The position numbers and the translations under genes were made by a program. Source: Nitrospira sp. SG-bin2 (GTDB taxonomy: Bacteria > Nitrospirota > Nitrospiria > Nitrospirales > Nitrospiraceae). Taken from it: DNA of 64,000 nucleotides. Shown piece by piece: positions 1 to 8,272 of this stretch. Where the stretch lies: NCBI GenBank assembly GCA_002083405.1, contig LVWT01000015.1, positions 1 to 64,000 on the forward strand, read 5' to 3'. Under the pieces are notes generated by a model that searched no databases, was not told the origin of the DNA, and saw only the letters and a program-made list of their open reading frames with translations. Positions within the stretch are counted from its first letter, which is position 1, and each line of letters starts with the position of its first letter.

Positions 1-764
1 CACATGGAGCAGCCTTCGGCAATCTCGCGCTGCGACATGCCCGCCCAGATATCGGTCTCGACGTTGGCGCGCCAATCCAGCACGTGCGACGGACGACCCC
101 GCGGCCACTGGTTCTTGGGCCACAAGATCGTGTCCCGCTCCGATTCCCGCTCGGCGTATTCCTGCAAGTGGCAGGTACCGCACACATCGGCCGTCGGCAT
201 GTTGATATCTTTCCGATGATCCGCCGATTTCTTGGTATTGATGTCCACGTGGCAATCGATGCAGCTCACTTCCTTCAAATTCTCTTTCGGCCCGAGCTTC
301 CCATGGGAGCGCAGGTTGTTCTCGATTTCCTCCAACTTGGCCTTCTTGTAGAACGTATCGTCTTTGGGGGTCAGCTTGCGGATCTGATCCAGATTGGCAT
401 GGGTGCTTCTCTTCCACATCGCGACCCAGCCCGGCGACTCATCGGTGTGGCACTTCACACACTGCTCGCGCGTTGCCACTTCCTTGACCGATTGCGGCGG
501 CTTGTAGAAGGTCGCAGGATCGAAATACTTGGTTATGGCAATCGGCTCCCAATACTGGCCGTATTGCCCTTTCCCCGCTCCTTTGCCTGGATCCTTAAAG
601 CGCGTGGTCAAGGCATCATGAAACTCCTTGGGGCTGGCTGACCGTTCAATCTTCAGCGCCTCAAAGGTTTCCTTCGGGACACTCGGATACTGCGCATGCA
701 CGGGCGCGGCCAGCAATAAGCCGCAGACAACCATGGCATACCTCGCAATATGCTTTACGGTCAC
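1..764 (-). CDS. haoA: Hydroxylamine oxidoreductase, N-terminal part (cut by the left window edge)
   Basis: Octaheme enzyme that oxidises hydroxylamine in the periplasm during ammonia oxidation. Read from the reverse complement: 254 codons are open from a GTG start to the edge. The start has AGGAG seven bases upstream, followed by a signal peptide (hydrophobic MVVCGLLLAA, likely cleavage after APVHA). Three complete c-heme motifs are present: CVKCH (102-106), CIDCH (168-172) and CGTCH (195-199). A fourth, CSM(CH), is cut by the edge. Family-typical stretches are KRSTHANLDQIRKL, MPTADVCGTCHL, GRPSHVLDWRANVETDIW and SQREIAEGC, all close to what I recall of Nitrosomonas HAO. The remaining hemes and the P460 tyrosine lie outside the window. 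It sits 233 bp downstream of ccmI on the same strand and has its own promoter. A nitrite-forming octaheme homologue is less likely given the strong match to true HAO. Confidence 0.95.
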   Translation of the reverse strand, partial: MTVKHIARYAMVVCGLLLAAPVHAQYPSVPKETFEALKIERSASPKEFHDALTTRFKDPGKGAGKGQYGQYWEPIAITKYFDPATFYKPPQSVKEVATREQCVKCHTDESPGWVAMWKRSTHANLDQIRKLTPKDDTFYKKAKLEEIENNLRSHGKLGPKENLKEVSCIDCHVDINTKKSADHRKDINMPTADVCGTCHLQEYAERESERDTILWPKNQWPRGRPSHVLDWRANVETDIWAGMSQREIAEGCSM

Positions 765-786
765 AGTAATTCTCCTTCCGTTTGAT

Positions 787-804
787 GGACAGTGAGCACT
801 GTCC
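787..804. promoter_or_regulatory. Perfect 18-bp palindrome in the haoA leader
   Basis: Arms GGACAGTG and CACTGTCC are separated by AG. The palindrome lies 23 bases before the haoA GTG and inside the predicted 5' UTR. It could be an operator or a short stem next to the ribosome binding site. No binding protein is implied by the sequence alone. Confidence 0.45.
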
Positions 805-897
805 TTACCAAAATGCTTTTCGATAACAGATGTCATGACAATATGGTTGCGATTTTCTTTTATACGATTAGTTAGATTTCTAAGAGAATGCGGACGG

Positions 898-926
898 AAT
901 ATAGCTGAGGCCCACCACCATGTCAA
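898..926 (-). promoter_or_regulatory. Sigma-70 type promoter of haoA
   Basis: On the minus strand a perfect -35 box TTGACA (926-921) is followed by a 17-base spacer and the -10 box TATATT (903-898). This predicts transcription from about position 890 and a leader of roughly 125 bases. haoA can therefore be transcribed independently of the upstream ccm operon. Confidence 0.65.
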
Positions 927-947
927 GATTTTTTCGAACGAAAAATC
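927..947. promoter_or_regulatory. AT-rich inverted repeat abutting the haoA -35 box
   Basis: Arms GATTTTT (927-933) and AAAAATC (941-947) enclose TCGAACG and touch the -35 hexamer of the haoA promoter. It may be an activator or repressor site, an UP-like element, or a weak terminator after ccmI. No T-run follows it on either strand, which argues against a terminator. Confidence 0.35.
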
Positions 948-997
948 CCAACGAGCACAGTGCAACTCACCGAGAAAATTAACAGACTACACGACCT

Positions 998-2296
998 CTA
1001 CGGTCGCTCCCGGTCAATCACGACGGTAATGTTTTCCGTCCCCGGCGTAATCGGCTGACTCATACCTTCCAGGTCACCACTGCCAGGCATCGCTTGCCCA
1101 GATTTTGACAATCGCGCCACGATGACCACTGTCTGGATGTCCGACAGCTTTCGAGAGGGCATAGGACTGGTCGAGTCATCCAGCCGGAAGGTGAAGGGCA
1201 AGTCTTTCTTCGACGCCCGCACAATTGACACCGGCATCGGTGGACCCGCGACATCCTTCGCAAAGACAAACAGTGTATCAGGAAGTGTTTTGCCTGCCAT
1301 GCCCGGCCCCAACACCACTTTACCCGTGATCGCGTGCGACGCACCGGCTTTCTTGACCGGAGGATGATCCGCCGGCATGGCCGATGACGCGCGAGGGGCA
1401 TTCGTCGCCGCCATCATTGGCGCGCCACCCATCCGCTGTTTCGCATCGCCGATTGCGGCAGTGATCTGCTCCGAATATTCCGGGTCGGAATCAGGAGGCA
1501 GGCTTGCGCGAGCCCGTTCCCAATCTTTGACGGCAAGAGAAAAGTCTTTACGATTGTACGCTATCGTGCCCGCCAGCATCAGGGCCTTCACATGATTGGG
1601 ATCTACTTTCAACGCCTTTTGAATCATGGTCTCCGGCTTGCCTTCGAGCTTGCGTCCCTGGTGAATTCCAAGCGCATCGGCATAATCGGCCAGCATGTCC
1701 GCATCGTTAGGATTCAGTTTGAACGCCTTATCGAAAGCTGGGACGGCATCGGCATACCGTTCCATGGCCATGTAGGAGCGCGCCAGCATAGCCCAGCCTG
1801 TCGCATCATTCGGGTTCTGCTCCAGCTTCTTTTTGAGCCGTTCCATCAGCGTATTGAGCCCCTCCATCATCTGGCGCTCGTCGCCGGCACCGCCCTGAGC
1901 CGCCATCGGCGACGCCGCCGGGTGCGTCATCGCGGCTGGATTGCCCAATGTCCAGTAGAGCACGCCGCTGGCGGATGGGATGAGCAATACCAACGTCAGG
2001 GCGACAAACTTCACATTGACCAGTTGTCCGGAAATCGCCGAGGCCGGCTCCGTCGTACTACTCGTTTCCTCCAACAGGCGGCGCTCCAGCTCCTGGCGCG
2101 CCTGACGATATTGTTCATCCGACAGCAGACCGCTGGACCGGTCTTGTTCCAATTCCGAAAATTGCTGCCGATAGACCGGCAACGTCTTTTCCCGCTCGAC
2201 ACCCGCACCGGCAGTCTTCTTCAGCAGCGGGTACAACAGAAAACCGAGAACGACAATGGTCATGGCCGCGGCGATCAACCAGAATGTGATGGTCAT
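998..2296 (-). CDS. ccmI: Cytochrome c maturation protein CcmI (TPR)
   Basis: Holds apocytochrome c for the haem-ligation step of System I at the outer face of the inner membrane. The 432-residue protein begins MTITFWLIAAAMTIVV, a membrane segment. A short soluble linker with the usual YRQQFSELEQDRSSGLLSDE pattern comes next, then a second membrane helix (about 95-115), TPR repeats (GWAMLARSYMAMERYADAV and the following units) and a C-terminal beta-rich domain (about 310-432) that resembles the C-terminal half of proteobacterial CcmI. I chose the ATG that overlaps the ccmH stop as ATGA. The reading frame stays open 50 codons further upstream, but that part is antisense-like and lies inside ccmH. 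This is the last gene of the ccm operon. Confidence 0.88.
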   Translation of the reverse strand: MTITFWLIAAAMTIVVLGFLLYPLLKKTAGAGVEREKTLPVYRQQFSELEQDRSSGLLSDEQYRQARQELERRLLEETSSTTEPASAISGQLVNVKFVALTLVLLIPSASGVLYWTLGNPAAMTHPAASPMAAQGGAGDERQMMEGLNTLMERLKKKLEQNPNDATGWAMLARSYMAMERYADAVPAFDKAFKLNPNDADMLADYADALGIHQGRKLEGKPETMIQKALKVDPNHVKALMLAGTIAYNRKDFSLAVKDWERARASLPPDSDPEYSEQITAAIGDAKQRMGGAPMMAATNAPRASSAMPADHPPVKKAGASHAITGKVVLGPGMAGKTLPDTLFVFAKDVAGPPMPVSIVRASKKDLPFTFRLDDSTSPMPSRKLSDIQTVVIVARLSKSGQAMPGSGDLEGMSQPITPGTENITVVIDRERP

Positions 2297-2754
2297 GATC
2301 GTTTGACTCCTTCTGAGAGCAGCTGTTCCACCCGCCGATGTTCTTCTTCCGAAATGGCTGCTTCGGTCACCTTCTTCCCTCGACGCTTCAACGCCACCAC
2401 GAGGGCGATCCCGCCCCCAACCAACAGCACAAACGGCCCAACCCACAGTAGCGTGGTCGTCGCCTTCATGGGCGGACGGTACAAGACGAAATCGCCGTAC
2501 CGGGACACGAGAAAGTCGATGATTTCTTTATCACTCATATTTTTGACGATCATCTCGCGGACTTCCCGGCGCAGATCCTCCGCCAGCGGGGCATTCGAAT
2601 CGGCCAAGGTTTGGTTCTGACAGACCAGGCACCGCAACTCGACGGCCAAATGTTTCAGCCGCTCCTCGACCGCGGGATCATCCCCTAATGGCCGCGCCTC
2701 GCCGGCCCAGGATGGTCCCGGCATCAGCAGCGCGATGAGCGCCAACCAGATCAT
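2293..2754 (-). CDS. ccmH: Cytochrome c maturation thiol-disulfide protein CcmH
   Basis: Keeps the haem-binding cysteines of apocytochrome c reduced during System I maturation. The 153-residue protein has an N-terminal signal (MIWLALIALLMPGPSWAG), the family motif LRCLVCQNQ with C42 and C45, the conserved stretch AEDLRREVREMI, and a C-terminal membrane helix (about 104-122). Length and layout match CcmH. Its start overlaps ccmG by four bases and its stop overlaps ccmI by four, so translation is probably coupled. Confidence 0.95.
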   Translation of the reverse strand: MIWLALIALLMPGPSWAGEARPLGDDPAVEERLKHLAVELRCLVCQNQTLADSNAPLAEDLRREVREMIVKNMSDKEIIDFLVSRYGDFVLYRPPMKATTTLLWVGPFVLLVGGGIALVVALKRRGKKVTEAAISEEEHRRVEQLLSEGVKRS

Positions 2755-3278
2755 TTCGCCTGCAGCTCCTTTACCAAGGGCAGAATGGTTTTCGCTAAGG
2801 CCTCTTCGGTCACGGGCCCGATCTGTTTATAGCGAATGACCCCTTGCTTGTCGATGACGTAGGTTTCCGGCACACCATAGACGCCATAATCAATGCCGAC
2901 GCGCCCCTGCAGATCAACGCCAACCATCTGGTAGGGATTCCCCCACCGATTCAGCCAGGCCAGCGCTTCGTCCCGCTGATCCTTGTAATCCATCCCATAG
3001 ATCGGCACCGCTCCGGATTTTGCCAACTCCATGAGCACAGGATGTTCGGTTTTGCAGCCGCTGCACCAGGATGCCCAGAAGTTCAGCAGCCAAACCTGCC
3101 CCGCCAGATCCTTGCGTGCCAACACCTTATCCTGTTCGTGGAGCTGCGGAAGAGAAAACGCCGGCGCTTCCTTGCCAACCAGCGGAGAAGGAATCTCCCG
3201 CGGGTTGAGCGTCAGCCCGACCGCAAGGAAGCCCACCATAATCCCGAAAATGGCCAGGGGAAGAAAAAATCGACTCAT
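2751..3278 (-). CDS. ccmG: Thioredoxin-like protein CcmG/DsbE
   Basis: Membrane-anchored periplasmic thioredoxin that delivers reductant to CcmH or apocytochrome c. The 175-residue protein has one N-terminal membrane anchor (residues 4-23) followed by a thioredoxin fold with active site NFWASWCSGCKTE (C72 and C75). The cis-proline region is YGVYGVPETYVID. The CSGC dipeptide differs from the commoner CPTC or CEPC of proteobacterial CcmG, which may shift its redox potential. The start overlaps the ccmF stop by four bases. Confidence 0.93.
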   Translation of the reverse strand: MSRFFLPLAIFGIMVGFLAVGLTLNPREIPSPLVGKEAPAFSLPQLHEQDKVLARKDLAGQVWLLNFWASWCSGCKTEHPVLMELAKSGAVPIYGMDYKDQRDEALAWLNRWGNPYQMVGVDLQGRVGIDYGVYGVPETYVIDKQGVIRYKQIGPVTEEALAKTILPLVKELQAK

Positions 3279-5266
3279 GCGATTTGCCGACCGGCAAGCC
3301 GTGCTCCGGCGGGCACCGTCTGTGGTTCACGTCGCCAGGCCGGGCGGTACCGTCGATCGCTGACGGCGACAACGCCGCCCAAGGCCATGAGCAAACAGCC
3401 GCCCCAAATCCAATCGATGAAGGGCTTGTGATACAACCGCACGCTCCAGGCGCCGTCATCGAGCGGTTCGCCCAGGGACACATAGAGGTCCCGCAAGAAC
3501 CCGGTATCGATCGCCGCCTCCGTCATCATTTGATTTTGAGCCGTATAGCGCCGCTTTTCCGGATACATGACCCCCGTCTCGCGACCATCCTTGATAATGT
3601 GGAATGTCCCGCGCGCCGCCGAATAGTTGGGCCCCATGACATCCTGCACACCATCGAACCGGAAGGTGTAGCCACCGATGGTTGAGGTCTCGCCGACGTT
3701 CATCCGAACGTCTTGTTCCGTTTCAAATCCTTTGACCATCGTGACGCCGATGATGAATACCGCGATACCGCAATGGGCCAGGAGCATCCCCCAGTAGGAC
3801 CGCGGCACTCCCGCGAGTCGCGTCACATACCCATCACCGGCCACATGTCCGATACGCTCGCGCAACCCGACCAGAGACGTCGCGACAATCCAAATCGCCA
3901 ACAACAGTCCCAGGCTGAGCATCGGTGTCCAGGATCCCAAAGCAAATGGGAGCGCCACGGCGGTAAGGATGCTGACGCCCAATGCCCAGCGCAACCGCTT
4001 GGCCAAATCAGGCAAGGTCGCCTGCTTCCATTGTGCAAGGGGACCGACACCGATCAAAAAGAGCGCCGGTGTCATCAGCGGAACGAATACTGAATCGAAA
4101 TACGGCGGGCCGACGGAAATCTTCCCCAGATCCAGCGCGTCCAGAAACAAGGGATACAAGGTGCCTAGCAGGACTGACCCCATCGCCGCGACCAGCAACA
4201 CGTTGTTGGCCAGCAGCAGCCCCTCGCGGGAGAGGGCTGAGAAGCCCCCGCCTAATCCCACACGCGGAGCACGCCAGGCATACAGCAAGAGCGACCCCCC
4301 GATCACAACCGCCAGGAAGCACAGGATGAACATACCTCGTTTTGGATCCGTAGCAAACGCATGCACGGAGGTCAAGACACCGGAACGGACGAGAAACGTC
4401 CCAAGGAGGCTCAATGAAAAGGCCATGATGGCCAGCAGGACTGTCCACACCTTGAACCCGCCCCGCTTGTCGGTCACGGCCAATGAATGCACCAACGCTG
4501 TGCCGGCTAACCACGGCATGAATGAAGCGTTCTCAACCGGGTCCCAAAACCACCAGCCACCCCATCCGAGTTCATAGTAGGCCCAGCCGCTTCCCATCGC
4601 GATACCGACCGTGAGAAAACACCAGGCGACCGTGGTCCATGGCCGGGACCAACGGGCCCAGGCCGCATCAAGGTTCCCCCCCAACAAGGCGGCAATGGCA
4701 AACGCGAAGGCGACCGAGAAACCGACATAGCCCATATAGAGCATCGGCGGATGGATCACCATACCGGGATCCTGCAGGAGGGGATTGAGATCACGCCCGT
4801 CGGGAGCCGCAGGAATCAACCGTTCGAACGGATTGGACACCGACAACATGAACAAGAGGAATCCCACGCTCACCAGACCCATGACGCCGAGAATCCGGGA
4901 CCTGGTGGCTTCCGGGAGATGAGCGGAAAAGAGTGTCACCGCAAACATCCACAGGGTCAGGATAAGGGTCCACAAGAGCAGGGATCCTTCATGCGCTCCC
5001 CAGATGGCGGCCAGGCGGTAATGGAGCGGCAACTGGGAGTTCGAGGTCGATGCGACGTACAACACGGAAAAATCTTTGTCCGCGAAGGCGTAGGCGAGGC
5101 AGCCGAACGCCGTCAGCACCAGCAGAAATTGAAGGCGGGCGGCTGGTTTCGCCAGGGACATCAGCCCGGCGCTACCGACGGCAGCGCCATAGATAGGAAA
5201 AGTCCCCTGCACAAGCGCCACGCAGAGCGCAAGAATCAAAGCAAAATGACCGATTTCTGGAATCAT
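3275..5266 (-). CDS. ccmF: Cytochrome c haem lyase subunit CcmF
   Basis: Large membrane component of the haem lyase that transfers haem from CcmE to apocytochrome c. The 663 residues form a polytopic protein with about 14-15 membrane helices. It carries the tryptophan-rich WWD-type motif GGWWFWDPVENASFMPW that characterises CcmF and CcmC. Other conserved stretches are IWGAHEGSLLLW (N-terminal third), MLYMGYVGFSVAFAFA and the large periplasmic loop near the C-terminus (QDVRMNVGETSTIGGY). The length is normal. It follows ccmE after 15 bases and overlaps ccmG. Confidence 0.96.
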   Translation of the reverse strand: MIPEIGHFALILALCVALVQGTFPIYGAAVGSAGLMSLAKPAARLQFLLVLTAFGCLAYAFADKDFSVLYVASTSNSQLPLHYRLAAIWGAHEGSLLLWTLILTLWMFAVTLFSAHLPEATRSRILGVMGLVSVGFLLFMLSVSNPFERLIPAAPDGRDLNPLLQDPGMVIHPPMLYMGYVGFSVAFAFAIAALLGGNLDAAWARWSRPWTTVAWCFLTVGIAMGSGWAYYELGWGGWWFWDPVENASFMPWLAGTALVHSLAVTDKRGGFKVWTVLLAIMAFSLSLLGTFLVRSGVLTSVHAFATDPKRGMFILCFLAVVIGGSLLLYAWRAPRVGLGGGFSALSREGLLLANNVLLVAAMGSVLLGTLYPLFLDALDLGKISVGPPYFDSVFVPLMTPALFLIGVGPLAQWKQATLPDLAKRLRWALGVSILTAVALPFALGSWTPMLSLGLLLAIWIVATSLVGLRERIGHVAGDGYVTRLAGVPRSYWGMLLAHCGIAVFIIGVTMVKGFETEQDVRMNVGETSTIGGYTFRFDGVQDVMGPNYSAARGTFHIIKDGRETGVMYPEKRRYTAQNQMMTEAAIDTGFLRDLYVSLGEPLDDGAWSVRLYHKPFIDWIWGGCLLMALGGVVAVSDRRYRPAWRREPQTVPAGARLAGRQIA

Positions 5267-5281
5267 TATGGTGGTGTCCTA

Positions 5282-5752
5282 CTATGGTTGAACGACCAGC
5301 GTGCTGCTGCTCTGTGCCTGTGCCCCCGCTGCTTTGGCCTTGGCCATCGCCTCAGCCGCTTCCGGCGGCATATAGTTTTCATCGTGCTTCGCCAGCACCT
5401 CGCTGGCGACAAACGTGCCGTCGGCCACCAGCTGTCCCTGCGCGACGACGCCTTTGCCTTCCTTGAACAGATCCGGGAGAATCCCTTTGTAGGTGACCGG
5501 TACTCGTTTGGCCGTATCCGTCACTATGAAATGAACGGTGAGGCCGTCGCCCTCACGGGTGAGACTACGGTCTTCGACCATCCCCCCGATCCGGAAGCTT
5601 TTGCCTTTAGGCACCTCGCCGTTCGCCACCATGGTGGGCGTGAAAAAGAAGACGAGATTGCTCTGAAACGCATTCAAGATCAGCGCTGTCGCCACGCCCA
5701 GCACAACCAATCCCAAACCGATGAATCCAAACCGTTTCTGTCGAGATGTCAT
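5282..5752 (-). CDS. ccmE: Periplasmic haem chaperone CcmE
   Basis: Binds haem covalently through a histidine and carries it from CcmABCD to CcmF. The 156-residue protein has a single N-terminal membrane anchor (about 9-28) and an OB-fold domain with the motif FRIGGMVEDRSL. The haem-binding site is LAKHDENYMPP with H123 as the likely covalent ligand. This HxxxY form is the classical bacterial type, not the cysteine form of archaea and some deltaproteobacteria. The start is an ATG after ATGACATCTCG context on the minus strand, nine bases downstream of ccmD. Confidence 0.95.
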   Translation of the reverse strand: MTSRQKRFGFIGLGLVVLGVATALILNAFQSNLVFFFTPTMVANGEVPKGKSFRIGGMVEDRSLTREGDGLTVHFIVTDTAKRVPVTYKGILPDLFKEGKGVVAQGQLVADGTFVASEVLAKHDENYMPPEAAEAMAKAKAAGAQAQSSSTLVVQP

Positions 5753-5761
5753 CTGTTACTC

Positions 5762-5923
5762 CTATAGCACGCCGCGGTTTTCTGCGGCCGCAGCGGCGCG
5801 GCGGCGCCAAAGGGCGAGGACTTCCCACAGCAAACACAACGCCGTGACGATGTAGGACGTCCAGACATACAGGCCGTATCCCCCCATCGCCAAAAACTCG
5901 CTCACACTCCCCCAATACATCAT
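5762..5923 (-). CDS. ccmD: Haem exporter accessory protein CcmD
   Basis: Small membrane protein needed for release of holo-CcmE from the CcmABC complex. Reading the reverse complement gives 53 residues. It begins MMYWGSVSEFLAMGGYG, continues into one membrane helix (YVWTSYIVTALCLLWEVL) and ends in a basic cytoplasmic tail WRRRAAAAAENRG. The pattern F-AMGGYG-YVW is typical of CcmD. Its ATG overlaps the ccmC TGA. Position and topology leave little doubt despite the small size. Confidence 0.9.
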   Translation of the reverse strand: MMYWGSVSEFLAMGGYGLYVWTSYIVTALCLLWEVLALWRRRAAAAAENRGVL

Positions 5924-6681
5924 CGCGCCTCCACAGGTTCCGGTACCGACGCCGACTTATTCCAGGAAAGGAGCTGCTCACGTTCGAGAATCACGCAGCG
6001 CGAGCGGGACAGAATCACCGCAATGCTGTACATCCAAAACCCGAACGTCATCACCAACATCGCCGTCAACATCGTAGCCGCCATTTTCGACCCCCCCGAC
6101 ATACTAACAGACGCACCCTGGTGCAACGTGTTCCACCACTTTACTGAAAAATAGATGATGGGAACGTTGACGACGCCGACCAATGCAAACACCCCGCTGG
6201 CCCGATCGGCGCGGCGCAGATCGTCGATCGAGGTGCGGAGCAGCATGACGCCGGCATATTGAAACAAGAGGATCAACTCCGAGGTCAACCGGGCATCCCA
6301 CACCCACCAGGCTCCCCACGTGGGTTTGCCCCACATCGCGCCGGTCAGCAGCGCCAGGAACGTAAACATCGCGCCGGTGGGGGCGATGGCCTGGGCCATC
6401 ATGAACGACAGACGCGCATTCAACCCCATGCCGAACCCGGCCCACACCGCCATGACCACGTAGAGGAACATGGACATCCATGCGGCGGGCACATGCACGA
6501 AAATAATACGGTACGATTCTCCCTGCTGGAAATCAGTCGGCGCGACGAGCAGTCCGATATAGAGGCCGACCGCGATGGCCAGCGCGGCCAGAATGGAAAA
6601 CCACGGAATCAATTTTCCGGCCAGCGGATAGAATGCTTGCGGCGCCGAATATTTCAGCCAGTTGATACCCATGACGCTCAC
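5920..6681 (-). CDS. ccmC: Haem transporter/handling protein CcmC
   Basis: Loads haem onto CcmE at the outer face of the inner membrane. The 253-residue protein has six predicted membrane helices and the tryptophan-rich motif WGAWWVWD (122-129). The two conserved haem-ligand histidines of the family are at H63 (IFVHVPAAW) and H187 (WWNTLHQGAS). The length is normal. It lies nine bases after ccmB and overlaps ccmD. Confidence 0.96.
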   Translation of the reverse strand: MSVMGINWLKYSAPQAFYPLAGKLIPWFSILAALAIAVGLYIGLLVAPTDFQQGESYRIIFVHVPAAWMSMFLYVVMAVWAGFGMGLNARLSFMMAQAIAPTGAMFTFLALLTGAMWGKPTWGAWWVWDARLTSELILLFQYAGVMLLRTSIDDLRRADRASGVFALVGVVNVPIIYFSVKWWNTLHQGASVSMSGGSKMAATMLTAMLVMTFGFWMYSIAVILSRSRCVILEREQLLSWNKSASVPEPVEAR

Positions 6682-6690
6682 GAGAATCTG

Positions 6691-7374
6691 CTACTCCAAC
6701 GCAATCCGCAGCGCCGCGGCCGTGGCCCAGGGCGCAAAAAACAGCGACAACACGAAACAGGCTCCCAATAACGACAGATTAGCCTCGGCGCCAACCCCCG
6801 CCAAACTACTCGCGACGGCGCCGGCTCCAAAGATCAGCACCGGAACATAGAGGGGAAGCACTAAGAGGGCGACCAAAAGCCCGCTCCCGCGCACGCCAAG
6901 TACCAGCGCGGCACCGATCGCTCCAATCATACTCAACGTCGGCGTCCCAAGCAAGAGCGATAAGACCAACACTGTCACCGCCTCGCCATCCAGGCCGAAT
7001 TGCAGACCCAGCAGCGGCGAGAGCAGGACGACCGGCACCCCGGCAATCACCCAATGCGCAAAGACCTTCCCGACGACCAACACGGGCAGCGGCTGGGCAA
7101 TCAGCACCATCTGCTCCAGCACACCATCGAGATAATCGGCGGTAAACACGCGCCCCAGCGACAAGAGACAGGCCAGCAGGGCCGCAACCCACAGCACCCC
7201 GGGACCGATCGTCCGCAGCACCGCAGGCTCCGGGCCGACACCCAGCGGAAACAGGCTGGCGACGATGACCAGAAAAAAGACGGGCATCGCCGCATCCGAC
7301 CGGCGTCGCATGGCCAGGAGCAGATCCCGCCGCACCACCCCGCACAGCGCATCCCACATGCCGAGCCGAGTCAT
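6691..7374 (-). CDS. ccmB: Haem exporter permease CcmB
   Basis: Membrane subunit of the CcmAB ABC transporter that drives release of haem-loaded CcmE. The 227 residues contain about six membrane helices with an N-terminal cytoplasmic segment VVRRDLLLAMRRRSDA and the conserved region GVLWVAALLACLLSLGRVF. Length and hydrophobicity match CcmB. The start overlaps the ccmA stop by four bases. Confidence 0.93.
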   Translation of the reverse strand: MTRLGMWDALCGVVRRDLLLAMRRRSDAAMPVFFLVIVASLFPLGVGPEPAVLRTIGPGVLWVAALLACLLSLGRVFTADYLDGVLEQMVLIAQPLPVLVVGKVFAHWVIAGVPVVLLSPLLGLQFGLDGEAVTVLVLSLLLGTPTLSMIGAIGAALVLGVRGSGLLVALLVLPLYVPVLIFGAGAVASSLAGVGAEANLSLLGACFVLSLFFAPWATAAALRIALE

Positions 7375-7991
7375 CCGTTCAGCCTCAGACGCTGAATCAC
7401 ATCAGACGGCAACGCCACCTCCTGGTGAGTCACGACCACCGCCAGCCCCCCGCCCCGCAAATGGGACTGCAACCGCTCGGTCACCAGAGCGGTGGATGCC
7501 GTATCCAACGAAGTGAACGGCTCATCCAACAACCACAAAGGATGAGTGGAGAGCCACAGACGGGCCAGCGCCACACGGCGCCGCTGCCCCTGCGACAACA
7601 CCTTGGTCGGCAGCCGGTGCACCATTCGCTTAAGACCGACAGACTCCAACGCGTCCTGCACCAATGGGGCTGAATGGCGATCACCGGTCAAGCCGGCCGA
7701 GGCCATGAGATTTTCAACCGGCGTCAGATCATCCTTCACACCGTTCAGATGCCCGATATAGGTAAGTTGCGCGTAATACTGTTCCTTCAGCTGACGAATA
7801 TCCTGCCCCTGCCAGAGGACCGCTCCCGCTTCAGGCGACAAGAGGCTGGTCAGGATGCGGAGGAAACTGGTCTTCCCGCTCCCGTTCTCCCCCACCACGG
7901 TGAGCAACGTCCCCGGCGCTACTGTGACATTCACATCGGAGAACAACCGGCGCTCCCCGCGCATGCAACTCAATGCCACTGCTTGCAACAT
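7371..7991 (-). CDS. ccmA: Haem exporter ATPase CcmA
   Basis: ABC ATPase of the System I complex. With the ATG start the protein has 206 residues: Walker A GENGSGKT (34-41), Q-loop region around TYIGHLNGVK, ABC signature LSQGQ (132-136), Walker B LWLLDEP (152-158) and H-loop VVTHQE. A GTG four codons upstream (7.3 bits of extra N-terminus, MSFA) is also possible, but GGGGAG sits 11 bases before the ATG, which favours the shorter form. It is the first gene of the nine-gene ccm operon, whose members overlap or nearly touch. Confidence 0.95.
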   Translation of the reverse strand: MLQAVALSCMRGERRLFSDVNVTVAPGTLLTVVGENGSGKTSFLRILTSLLSPEAGAVLWQGQDIRQLKEQYYAQLTYIGHLNGVKDDLTPVENLMASAGLTGDRHSAPLVQDALESVGLKRMVHRLPTKVLSQGQRRRVALARLWLSTHPLWLLDEPFTSLDTASTALVTERLQSHLRGGGLAVVVTHQEVALPSDVIQRLRLNG

Positions 7992-8104
7992 AGCGAACGA
8001 CACTCCCCCGCAACCGGCGGCAACGCCGCAGTGATTCTGATGAAAACAGGTGAGAGTAAAGGGAATCAGTCGTGGAAAACAAGAGGCGAGACGCGGCGAT
8101 GGAG

Positions 8105-8134
8105 TTGACCAGGGTCAAGCCCAGTGGGTAAAAC
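8105..8134 (+). promoter_or_regulatory. Possible promoter and operator of the DUF1269 gene
   Basis: A perfect palindrome TTGACC-AG-GGTCAA begins the ccmA/DUF1269 divergent region. Its left arm can serve as a -35 box, with TAAAAC 18 bases downstream as a weak -10. The rest of the 281-base intergenic region shows no gene. Confidence 0.3.
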
Positions 8135-8272
8135 GCAGCTTGCTCTGAGGACGGTTCTACTGGTAACTAATGGGAGCGTCGCTTGCGTGACCACCACAGG
8201 TAGACAACCTCTATAGCCAGGTCTCTTCACGCGAATACTGTCGACGCACGGACCATTTGAAGGAGATGAATC

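Noticed and set aside
84..641. Plus-strand open frame at the left edge
   Set aside because: It is the complement of haoA, whose haem motifs show the true coding strand.
1592..2620. Plus-strand open frame (342 codons) opposite ccmI and ccmH
   Set aside because: Antisense to two overlapping conserved genes and without recognisable features.
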